Assembly (NCBI GenBank): GCA_023489435.1
Contig: JAMDCA010000002.1
Span: forward strand, 1 to 33,375
Source of the DNA: Thermoplasmatota archaeon
GTDB taxonomy: Archaea; Thermoplasmatota; Thermoplasmata; Thermoplasmatales; Thermoplasmataceae
Length of the DNA stretch: 33,375 bases
Direction: 5' to 3'
In this document: positions 1-7,676 of the stretch, in pieces
How positions within the stretch are numbered: the stretch's first letter is position 1
Layout: every line of letters starts with the position of its first letter
Notes under the pieces: model-generated
The model's database searches: none
Told to the model about the DNA's origin: nothing
The model's input: only the letters and a program-made list of their open reading frames with translations
Made by a program: the position numbers and the translations under genes

Positions 1-2
1 AT

Positions 3-1667
3 GGTTCACCTCAACTTAGCGCAAACCAGACAATGGCAGAAAATGGATCGCTTTTGTACACACCCATAGGCAACTCTCAGCGTATTTCACAGCTGCAGCC
101 GGGCACAACCCCATTTTATGATGTCGCTTCAGTAACTGCGGGTCTTGGCACCACCGCAAAGCTGTTCACTGAGACCCATAATGCAACAGGGTACTACCTC
201 AATGAATTCGGAATATATCCCTCACTGCACCAGGTATGGAGCACCATGTTGTCACACACTGTTAAGCCTGGCAAAATAAGCTATTACGGCTCGTACTTCA
301 CCAGTGAAAGCGGCACTTCCGTAGTGGTATCGGTGGGAAACCAGACAAGGGAATATTCCGCGGCCTCAGGTTCAATGGTATGGAACAAAACTTTTGCATC
401 CCCTGTTACCCTGAATGCACCATACATTCCATCAAAGTACCAGTTCCAGCAGAGTTCCTCTAACTCAGTGTTTGTAGCAACTGCCAACAACAATGTTTAT
501 GGAGTATCTCTGTCCAATGGAAGTGCATACAAGGTTCTCAACACCACTCAACCTGTTCTATACCTTGACAGTTCTCCAGGCAGCTCAGGCTTCCCTTCCA
601 CATTTGTAACAGAGACGGCCAACCATGCGTACCTCACCGCAGTCAATTCTAGCGGATCTCTTGTTACCTCAGAATTCAGCCTCATATCCGGGCATGGCTC
701 ATACAGTGTGCGGCCTATATATGACAAGTCTGCTGCAACATACATCTTCGGCACAAACCAGGGATTCCTCATATCCATGAAGACTCCCATATCAGGTTAT
801 CCTTACACATGGTCAGCTACCCTTTCACATAAGGGCAATATGACAAACCCGCTGCTGTTCTACGACGCAAGCACAGGCAGGGACGAGATAGGCATCATAT
901 CACAGGCAGGTTACATGTATGCATACGATGCAACGGCACATGACCTCAACCCGATTCCTCCGACTCTGCACACCCCAACAGGAAATGTGTTCCTGTTCGG
1001 GACAAACATTGATGGCCAGGATGTATTCAGCCAGTTCATCCAGAGTTTTGGCATAGACTGGGAAATTGGCCTCTCCATCGGTTTTGCGGTTCTGGTCATA
1101 GGATTGTTCGTAGCCATGATTGTGGGGTATATGGGTGGAGTCATTGGCAGCTTCTTTGAGACAGTTTCCCTGACCATATTCCTTATACCTGGGCTGGCAC
1201 TGTTAATTGCGCTGGCATCAGTCCTGGGATCCGGATACCTGACACTGATATTCATCGTAACGGTCATATCTTGGCCATTCACCACTTTCACGCTCATAGG
1301 CCTGGTACGCCAGATAAAGTCCAGGGCCTTCGTGGAAGCAGCTAAACTTTCAGGAGCGAGGACACCGGCCATTCTCAGAAGGCATATAATGCCCAACATA
1401 CTCCCGCTTCTGCTCTACCTGCTCGCCATATCCATAAGTGGAGCAATAGCTGGAGTCTCAACGCTGCAGTTCCTTGGCATAGCACCTCTGACTGCTGCAA
1501 CGTGGGGTGGAATGCTGTCGCCCATGCTCGGAAACTTCTTCCTGGCTGTGAGGGCTCCCTGGTGGGTCCTTCCCCCGTCCATAGCACTGACCATGTTCAT
1601 CTTTGCCTTCATCTTCGTATCCAGGGGAATGGATGAAGTAGCCAACCCAAGGTTGAGAAGGAGATAA
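3..1667 (+). CDS. Oligopeptide/dipeptide ABC transporter permease (DppC/OppC type) with large extracellular beta-propeller-like insertion, 5' partial
   Basis: The frame is open to the left edge, so the true start and the first membrane helix lie outside the window. The first ~320 visible residues are rich in Ser, Thr, Asn, Gly and aromatics with repeated short beta-strand patterns (for example YSAASGSMVWNKT and VYGVSLSNGSAYKV), resembling PQQ-like propeller blades. From about base 985 the sequence becomes a typical OppC permease: a FGTNIDGQDVFSQ stretch matching the family's GTDxxGRDVxSR motif, then about five hydrophobic helices and an EAA loop (EAAKLSGARTPAILRRHIMPN-like, near base 1335-1400). 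In ordinary DppC only about 50 residues separate helix 1 from the GTD motif, so the propeller region is an insertion exposed outside the cell. The ATPase gene follows after 5 bases, so the two form an operon importing peptides. The permease call is firm; the propeller call rests on pattern only. Confidence 0.85.
   Translation, partial: GSPQLSANQTMAENGSLLYTPIGNSQRISQLQPGTTPFYDVASVTAGLGTTAKLFTETHNATGYYLNEFGIYPSLHQVWSTMLSHTVKPGKISYYGSYFTSESGTSVVVSVGNQTREYSAASGSMVWNKTFASPVTLNAPYIPSKYQFQQSSSNSVFVATANNNVYGVSLSNGSAYKVLNTTQPVLYLDSSPGSSGFPSTFVTETANHAYLTAVNSSGSLVTSEFSLISGHGSYSVRPIYDKSAATYIFGTNQGFLISMKTPISGYPYTWSATLSHKGNMTNPLLFYDASTGRDEIGIISQAGYMYAYDATAHDLNPIPPTLHTPTGNVFLFGTNIDGQDVFSQFIQSFGIDWEIGLSIGFAVLVIGLFVAMIVGYMGGVIGSFFETVSLTIFLIPGLALLIALASVLGSGYLTLIFIVTVISWPFTTFTLIGLVRQIKSRAFVEAAKLSGARTPAILRRHIMPNILPLLLYLLAISISGAIAGVSTLQFLGIAPLTAATWGGMLSPMLGNFFLAVRAPWWVLPPSIALTMFIFAFIFVSRGMDEVANPRLRRR
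1658..1663 (+). promoter_or_regulatory. Shine-Dalgarno site for the ATPase fusion
   Basis: AAGGAG lies inside the last codons of the permease gene, 9 bases before the ATG at 1673. It fixes that start and suggests translation of the downstream cistron from the same mRNA. Confidence 0.7.
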
Positions 1668-1672
1668 TTCAA

Positions 1673-3967
1673 ATGACAGACAGAAACAACAGAAAGACAG
1701 GACAGACCCTTGTGGAGGTGGATAACCTCTCAGTTTCTTTCGCAACCGCAGACGGAAACGTAAATGCCCTGAATGACGTAAGCTTCGATATCAGGGAGGG
1801 AGAGATCCTGGGAATCATTGGTGAAAGCGGCTCTGGGAAATCCACCCTGGCTCTCTGCCTCATGTCCCTTCTTCCAGACAATGCAAACGTAACAGGCAGC
1901 GTAAGGTTCAGGGGAGAAGCAGTAACTGATGCAGAAAATTCAGGCAGGGCCTACTTCAGGATGTCCAGAAAGAAAAGGATGCTTCTTGACCAGAGGCTGG
2001 CCACCATGAGATGGAAGGAAATATCCATGGTTTTCCAGGGTGCCATGAACTCTCTGAATCCTGTATATTCCGTGAGGAAACAGCTAAGGGAAGTATTCCA
2101 GATTCACACTGACCTCTCAATCCAGGAAATCGACAAAAGGATAATGGAAACAAGCAGGGTCGCAGGTTTCAACACAAAATTCCTGGATTCCTACCCCCAT
2201 GAACTCAGTGGGGGGATGAAGCAAAGGGCAGTCATAACCATGGCACTCGCCCTGGATCCGGTTCTTGTAATTGCTGACGAACCAACCACGGGCCTTGATG
2301 TCATCACCCAGGCGAAGATTATACGTGAATTGAAGGAACTCAGGGAATCTGGAAAGATAAGGTCCATGGTAATAATTTCCCACGATGTTGGGGTGGTATC
2401 ACAACTGGCAGACAGGGTTGCTGTGCTCTATGCCGGAAGGCTCATGGAAATAGGAGCTCCAGAAGATATATACCTGCATCAGGGAAACCCTTATTCAAAA
2501 GCCCTCATTGAAAGCTACCCCTCCATCAGGAATACCCGCAGGAAGGTAACTGGAATACCAGGCTCCGTTCCTGATATGCTTAAGTTGCATGATGGCTGCT
2601 ACTTTACAGACAGGTGCTCCATTGCCAGCGACGTATGCCACAGGGAGAAACCGCCATTTGTGGACCTTGGGCCCGGGCACTTTAGCCTCTGCCACTTCGC
2701 CAAGGACTTTTATTCCAGGTCAGAGGGGCTGAAGGTCAACGTGGATGAGACAGGAAGCGACAGTTTCTTCTCAAAGCCACACAGCAAAGAACTGCTCATG
2801 AAGGGGGACAAAGTCACAAAATACTTTACCCATACCAGCAGCCAGCTGGCTGGCCTGTTCTCCAGGAGTGGGGAAAAGATAGTCAGGGCCGTCGACAAGA
2901 TCGACCTTGAACTCAACCGGGGAGAAATCATCGGGGTTGTGGGCGAGAGCGGATCCGGCAAGACAACCCTTGGCAGAACGTTCCTCCTTTCACACAAACC
3001 CACGAGTGGTTCCCTTGTGTTCTATCCAAACGGCAAGGACTTTATGGAAATGGAGGAAAGGCGGGGCAAAAAACACACTGGGGATGAGCAGGTCGGAGTA
3101 AGTTCTGAGGAGTTTGCGGAGATTGCACTTCACCAGATAAGGGAAAGCACTGCGCATTTCAGGCACTTCAGGAGGAAGGCCCAGCTCATATTCCAGGATC
3201 CTTACGATTCCCTAAACCCCAAGATGACCATCATGGATATAGTTGCAGAACCGATCTATGCTAACAAGGCTTACAAATCATATGACGAAGTGGTCGAGAA
3301 GGTAACTGAAGCCCTGGAAACTGCAAACCTGAAACCTGCCGTGAACTATCTCAACAGGTTCCCACATGAACTTTCAGGCGGGGAAAGGCAGAGGGTTTCC
3401 ATAGCAAGGGCGCTCGTTCTGAGGCCTGATTTTCTGGTAGCAGATGAGCCCATATCAATGCTTGACGTTTCCATAAGGGCAAACATCATGAACCTGCTCA
3501 TCAACCTGAGGGATGAGTTTGGTATGGCCATTATGTATATTTCCCACGATATTGCCTCGGCAAGGTATGTTTCCGACAAGCTTGCAGTCATGTACCTTGG
3601 GAAACTGGTTGAATACGGGCCATCGGAGGAAATAATCTCAAAACCTCTGCATCCGTATACAAAGGCACTCATCAATGCTGTGCCCATCCCGGATCCAAAC
3701 TGGGCGTCAATTGACCTGAAGATTCGGGGAGAGATAGGAAATTCCATAGATGTCGTTCCCGGCTGCAGGTTCTATGACCGTTGCGCTTACAGGAAGGATA
3801 TATGCAAAACGGATGAGCCGCCTGCAAGGACAGAACATGGGGTAACTTACTTCTGCCATTTCGACCAGAATGGCCTCATAGAGGAACCAGAAGAGCATCC
3901 AGAGGACGAAGGCGGATTGGAACAGGAAAATATGGTTGAGGAGTCAAACACATCAGATGGGCAATGA
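1673..3967 (+). CDS. Oligopeptide ABC transporter ATPase, DppD-DppF fusion (two nucleotide-binding domains)
   Basis: A 764-residue cytoplasmic ATPase that energises the adjacent peptide permease. Two full ABC domains are visible. Domain 1 has Walker A GESGSGKST (50-58), Q-loop Q122, signature LSGGM (178-182), Walker B with D202-E203 and an ISHD H-loop. Domain 2 has Walker A GESGSGKTT (424-432), Q-loop Q508, signature LSGGE (567-571), Walker B with D591-E592 and an ISHD H-loop. Each domain is followed by a Cys-containing oligopeptide-transporter C-terminal motif (CYFTDRCSIASDVC; CRFYDRCAYRKDIC). DppD and DppF are usually separate proteins of about 330 residues each. Domain 2 has about 30 extra, mostly charged residues between Walker A and the Q-loop (roughly 445-490), and domain 1 about 14. 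The substrate is inferred from family only. A small membrane protein gene overlaps the 3' end. Confidence 0.93.
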   Translation: MTDRNNRKTGQTLVEVDNLSVSFATADGNVNALNDVSFDIREGEILGIIGESGSGKSTLALCLMSLLPDNANVTGSVRFRGEAVTDAENSGRAYFRMSRKKRMLLDQRLATMRWKEISMVFQGAMNSLNPVYSVRKQLREVFQIHTDLSIQEIDKRIMETSRVAGFNTKFLDSYPHELSGGMKQRAVITMALALDPVLVIADEPTTGLDVITQAKIIRELKELRESGKIRSMVIISHDVGVVSQLADRVAVLYAGRLMEIGAPEDIYLHQGNPYSKALIESYPSIRNTRRKVTGIPGSVPDMLKLHDGCYFTDRCSIASDVCHREKPPFVDLGPGHFSLCHFAKDFYSRSEGLKVNVDETGSDSFFSKPHSKELLMKGDKVTKYFTHTSSQLAGLFSRSGEKIVRAVDKIDLELNRGEIIGVVGESGSGKTTLGRTFLLSHKPTSGSLVFYPNGKDFMEMEERRGKKHTGDEQVGVSSEEFAEIALHQIRESTAHFRHFRRKAQLIFQDPYDSLNPKMTIMDIVAEPIYANKAYKSYDEVVEKVTEALETANLKPAVNYLNRFPHELSGGERQRVSIARALVLRPDFLVADEPISMLDVSIRANIMNLLINLRDEFGMAIMYISHDIASARYVSDKLAVMYLGKLVEYGPSEEIISKPLHPYTKALINAVPIPDPNWASIDLKIRGEIGNSIDVVPGCRFYDRCAYRKDICKTDEPPARTEHGVTYFCHFDQNGLIEEPEEHPEDEGGLEQENMVEESNTSDGQ

Positions 3968-4364
3968 GGATATGGAGGAGCCCCTGATTCAGCCAGATAA
4001 GGCAATGGAACTGAGGGGCATATCCATACGTATCATGCTCCAGATGTCAATCCCTTTCATTTTTCTCCTTTTTATTCTGATAATCCTTTCCGTGGCTCTG
4101 CAATTATTAAAAGGCCCATCCTATTCCGGGCCCATGCCGGTGATCATAATTATAACCGGGGTCGTCGTAGCATTCTTCGGCGCTTTCTGGGATTTCGGCG
4201 CAAAGAGATATCTTTCTGACATATCACAGCACAGGGAAAAAATTACGGATGACGATATAGTTTACATCAACAGGCAACAGCTCTTCCTGACACTGATATT
4301 TTTCGGCATTGCAGGGCTATATGTTCTCAGCGCCTTCCTGATTTATTATTTTGTGGTTTCCTGA
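3957..4364 (+). CDS. Small membrane protein, three predicted helices, unknown function
   Basis: About 135 residues from the ATG at 3957; an in-frame ATG at 3936 and one at 3972 are alternatives. A GAGGAG stretch ends 13 bases before 3957. All starts at or before 3957 overlap the ATPase stop codon (3965-3967), which suggests translational coupling and membership of the peptide-transporter operon. An acidic N-terminus is followed by three hydrophobic segments (around IPFIFLLFILIILSVAL, PVIIIITGVVVAFFGAFW, and LTLIFFGIAGLYVLSAFLI). The last residues are hydrophobic, so the C-terminus sits at the membrane. I recognise no family. It may be a transporter accessory or simply co-transcribed. It converges on the tricorn gene with a 21-base gap containing a small TTCCT-GAAAA-AGGAA hairpin (4358-4372). 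Confidence 0.7.
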   Translation: MGNEDMEEPLIQPDKAMELRGISIRIMLQMSIPFIFLLFILIILSVALQLLKGPSYSGPMPVIIIITGVVVAFFGAFWDFGAKRYLSDISQHREKITDDDIVYINRQQLFLTLIFFGIAGLYVLSAFLIYYFVVS

Positions 4365-4385
4365 AAAAGGAATTGGGGGAGAGAG

Positions 4386-7300
4386 TTACTCCTTGAAATC
4401 CACCTTTTCGTTATATTTTGCCAGCATGTCGCTGATAACTTCAAGGCCTTTCTCCATCTGAGTGTCGAACCCTGAGCGCCAATCCTCAGGGGCGTTCTGC
4501 ACAGGAATTGTGGGATCCGTTCCGTAATTCTCCACGCCATAGCCGACATCCTTGAACCAGAAGGCGAACTGCGGCTGGGTTACAATGGTCCCATCAACAA
4601 GCCTGTGCCTCGGGTTGATCCCAACAACCCCTCCCCATGTTCTTGCCCCCACAACGGGGCCAAGGTTCATGAGCTTGAAGGTATGGGTGAATATATCCCC
4701 GTCCGAACCTGCGTTTTCATCGCTGAGAGCCACCATCGGGCCATTCACGGAGTATGACGGATAAGGTTCAATCTCTCCGCGCCTTGGCTTGTCGTAACCC
4801 ATTCTCCTCTTGGCAAGTTTCTCAAGCAGCAGCTGAGAAACGCTTCCTCCACCGTTGTACCGGACGTCCACTAAGAGTGCATCCCTCTTTGACTCAATAG
4901 GATACTGCCTCGTAAATTCAGCAAATCCATTGAATCCCATATCTGGGATGTGTATGTAGCCCACCCTGTCTCCGGTTTTACTGTGGACATACTCCCTGTT
5001 TTTCTCCACCCACTCCCTGTACCTCAAGTGCTTCTCGTCTGTCATGGTCTTCAGGTAGGTGGTGAATTTCTGGCTTCCCCTGGCTACACCAAGTGCAACA
5101 ATCTCATCCGCATGGTTCAGGAGGGCCTTCTCAGGGCTAGTTTCCCTGCCAATGGCCATGTTGTTTACGCTCTCAATCACATCCCCTTCCCTGAGCGGGA
5201 CCGTTGCAAGATATGCAGGTGATTTCTCGCCGTCATTGGAAAGGTTGGCCTTCAGCACGTTTGAAACCACGTACTTTCCATCCCTGAACACAAGATCAAG
5301 GCCCAGCCTTCCAACAGGCAGGGACTGGGAGGACGAAAGGTCGCCACCGATTTCATAAGAATGGGAGGTCCTGAATTCACCCTGGAATTCCCTCATGAGG
5401 TCAGAGAGCTCGAACCTGGTGGATATTCTGCCCAGGAGGTCATCATATTTCCTGAAGGCAGAAGAGAAATCTTTCATGAGCTTATCTTCGCTCCAGTAAT
5501 TCTCCTGTACAAGCCGTTTCGCTTCCCCGTACATCTGCTTCCATTCCAGTTCCTGCTGTATCCTCACCTTGATGCGCCTGAAGTCGAATTTCTCCTCCTT
5601 CCTGCCATTGTTCTGAGGCTTGATGTCAAGATGGAAAAGGTTGGACTCTGCATCCCTGAACGCAATTATGCTGCCATCTCCTGAGATCCTGTAATCTGCA
5701 ACGCTTTCCCTGACAACTGAGGCCTCTCCGGTGAATGGATTCACCCTGAGGAGCTTCCCGCTTCTCAGGAGCTTGCTGAAAAGGTAATACTTGGACATGC
5801 CCTCAACCGGGAAATCAAGCACAAGCAGGTCTTCGCCTGCAGCCCTCAGGAAATCATAGTCCGCAGCCTTTACAGAAAGAGCCTTCTGCCTCTCCATCAG
5901 CGAATCGACGGGATAGTTGCCCTCTTCCTTCTGCGCAACAAATGCCTCAGGAAGGTTCTCCAGCTTCAGGGAAGCCCTGAAATTCATTGGCACTGCTGTT
6001 ATGACGGTTGTGACAGGGAATGAAAGGTCAAAGACAATGTTGTCGGAAACCGGGTCGAGGCTTCTTGTGGAAAGGAAATAAATGAAGTTCCCGTCTCCGG
6101 AGAATACCGGGGAGAAATCTGTGGATCCAGACTCAGTGAGCCTTGAAGCCTTCTTCTCTTCAGTTGAGTAAATCTTGACAATGCTTGCCGGCCCTCTTCC
6201 CAGGGACTGGTGGAGTTCAGGATATGAATAAAGCGCGTATTTTCCATCGGGAGAAATACTGATCTCTGAAATTATTCCAGCATCGCTGTGGTCCACAGCA
6301 TTTGGAACAGCATTCTTTCCCTTTGAGAGGTCCAGGGAAAACAGATCTCCCCTGTTGTTGGAAAACATTGCCATGTCACCCTTCTGGTTAACAGCCAGGC
6401 TTTCGATGATTCCGTTGCCAACAGGTATCCTTGTGGAAGTCCTCTCCGCAAGGTTCCTGATGTAAATGTCCTCCTCCCCTTCCCTATCTGAGGCATAGAG
6501 GAAGTGGCTCTCCCCCAGATAAGTAGGAAACCGGACATGCTCCCCAGATCCACCAATCTCAAGGACTGCACCGCTCTTCAGCGTGGTTGCGAATCCAACT
6601 CCCCTGCTCACCAGAGATATGGCTTTCCCCGGCCGGTCCAGGCTGTAGTCCTCAAAGTACTTCTGTGCATCAACAAACCTGTCAGGCAATGCAGAGGGGG
6701 CTGAAAGGAATCTCACATCCAGCTTCCTGCTCTCGCCCTTCTCCGGATCGAAGAGGTATATATCGCCCGCAGACTGGAATACCACCATTTTGCCATCGCT
6801 CCTGGCATTTCTCACGTAATAATCCTTGAACTGGGTGTGCTGCTTCATGCCCTTGCCGTCCATGTCCACAGAATGCAGGTTTCCTGTGCCTGAAATATCA
6901 GAGACAAAATATATCCTGCCTGAAAGTAGGAAAGGTGAAGAAAGGTGCTGCCCAAGATCCACTATCTTCTCAAACCTGCCTTTCTCCCCGCCTCTCCATA
7001 TTACTCCCGCAGTTCCGCCTCTGTAGCCTTTCCAGTGTGGCTGGTCATTGGCATGCCTTGCAATGACCACATTCTTTCCTGAGAACATTATGGCCGAAGC
7101 AGGCCCGTAATTGAGGTGATTCAGTGGCCCACCCTCAAGGGGTACTGTGTAGAGCTCGGTCATGGCCCCGAATGGCCTGTAAGTGTCAGTGGAAATCACG
7201 AGTTCGTTTTGTGGAGTCCACCCTGCTATATCTGTATACATTCTCCTGCTGGTGCTCCTCCCTGAGAGGTAGGTAAGCCTTGTGAGTTTCCCGCCAGCAA

Positions 7301-7523
7301 GCTGGAGGGAATAAATGTCGGCTGAGCTCCCGTCCTCCCCGACTTCAACCCGAAATGCAACGTATTTTCCATCCGGCGAGAACCGGGAACTGGTAATTAT
7401 TCCAAGGCCAGATGTGAGCCTTACTGCGGGGGCCTCAAGATCCTCAAGGAGCCAGAGGTCGTCATTCCAGATGAAAGAAATCCTTTTGCCAGAAATGTCC
7501 GGTGAAGAAAGATATCGCTTCAT
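4386..7523 (-). CDS. tri: Tricorn protease
   Basis: A 1045-residue cytosolic serine protease that trims peptides released by the proteasome and forms large hexameric assemblies in Thermoplasma. The N-terminal two thirds show repeated beta-propeller patterns (SPDGKYVAFRV, SPDGKYALYSY), matching the six- and seven-bladed propellers; then come C1, a PDZ-like domain (roughly 735-830, RLGLDLVFRDGKYVV onward) and C2. With a constant offset of 25 from the T. acidophilum protein, every active-site residue is found: S720, H721 (Ser745, His746), nucleophile S940 in NAGSDGD (Ser965), D941 (Asp966) and E998 in VEN (Glu1023). Length is close to the 1071 residues of T. acidophilum, so the gene looks intact. 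The ATG is 24 bases from the centre of a TATA-like box, so the mRNA is probably leaderless. Known partners F1, F2 and F3 are not in the window. Confidence 0.97.
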   Translation of the reverse strand: MKRYLSSPDISGKRISFIWNDDLWLLEDLEAPAVRLTSGLGIITSSRFSPDGKYVAFRVEVGEDGSSADIYSLQLAGGKLTRLTYLSGRSTSRRMYTDIAGWTPQNELVISTDTYRPFGAMTELYTVPLEGGPLNHLNYGPASAIMFSGKNVVIARHANDQPHWKGYRGGTAGVIWRGGEKGRFEKIVDLGQHLSSPFLLSGRIYFVSDISGTGNLHSVDMDGKGMKQHTQFKDYYVRNARSDGKMVVFQSAGDIYLFDPEKGESRKLDVRFLSAPSALPDRFVDAQKYFEDYSLDRPGKAISLVSRGVGFATTLKSGAVLEIGGSGEHVRFPTYLGESHFLYASDREGEEDIYIRNLAERTSTRIPVGNGIIESLAVNQKGDMAMFSNNRGDLFSLDLSKGKNAVPNAVDHSDAGIISEISISPDGKYALYSYPELHQSLGRGPASIVKIYSTEEKKASRLTESGSTDFSPVFSGDGNFIYFLSTRSLDPVSDNIVFDLSFPVTTVITAVPMNFRASLKLENLPEAFVAQKEEGNYPVDSLMERQKALSVKAADYDFLRAAGEDLLVLDFPVEGMSKYYLFSKLLRSGKLLRVNPFTGEASVVRESVADYRISGDGSIIAFRDAESNLFHLDIKPQNNGRKEEKFDFRRIKVRIQQELEWKQMYGEAKRLVQENYWSEDKLMKDFSSAFRKYDDLLGRISTRFELSDLMREFQGEFRTSHSYEIGGDLSSSQSLPVGRLGLDLVFRDGKYVVSNVLKANLSNDGEKSPAYLATVPLREGDVIESVNNMAIGRETSPEKALLNHADEIVALGVARGSQKFTTYLKTMTDEKHLRYREWVEKNREYVHSKTGDRVGYIHIPDMGFNGFAEFTRQYPIESKRDALLVDVRYNGGGSVSQLLLEKLAKRRMGYDKPRRGEIEPYPSYSVNGPMVALSDENAGSDGDIFTHTFKLMNLGPVVGARTWGGVVGINPRHRLVDGTIVTQPQFAFWFKDVGYGVENYGTDPTIPVQNAPEDWRSGFDTQMEKGLEVISDMLAKYNEKVDFKE

Positions 7524-7540
7524 TATTCACTATAAGTGTT

Positions 7541-7553
7541 CAAATATATAATT
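7541..7553 (-). promoter_or_regulatory. TATA-like box of tri
   Basis: On the minus strand the sequence reads AATTATATATTTG, centred 24 bases before the tri ATG at 7523, the spacing expected for a leaderless archaeal transcript. A small dyad CACT-ATA-AGTG (7528-7538) lies between the box and the start codon. Confidence 0.6.
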
Positions 7554-7676
7554 TATTCCAGAAAGCGGATGGCCAGCATAACAAAAGCGCCAATGGCGGG
7601 CTGCACCTGCCTTTCAACCCTCAGACACATGGATGACAATACAAAGTTATGAATCATTTCGGCATATAGCTCTCCA

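Noticed and set aside
911-1399. 162-codon open frame on minus inside the permease gene
   Set aside because: It is antisense to well-conserved permease motifs and has no promoter or family resemblance.
3346-3747. 133-codon open frame on minus inside the ATPase gene
   Set aside because: Antisense shadow of the second ABC domain, whose motifs are clear on plus.
7553-7676. Small frame on minus between tri and the flavoprotein gene
   Set aside because: Short, overlaps the tri promoter, and continues antisense into the flavoprotein gene.
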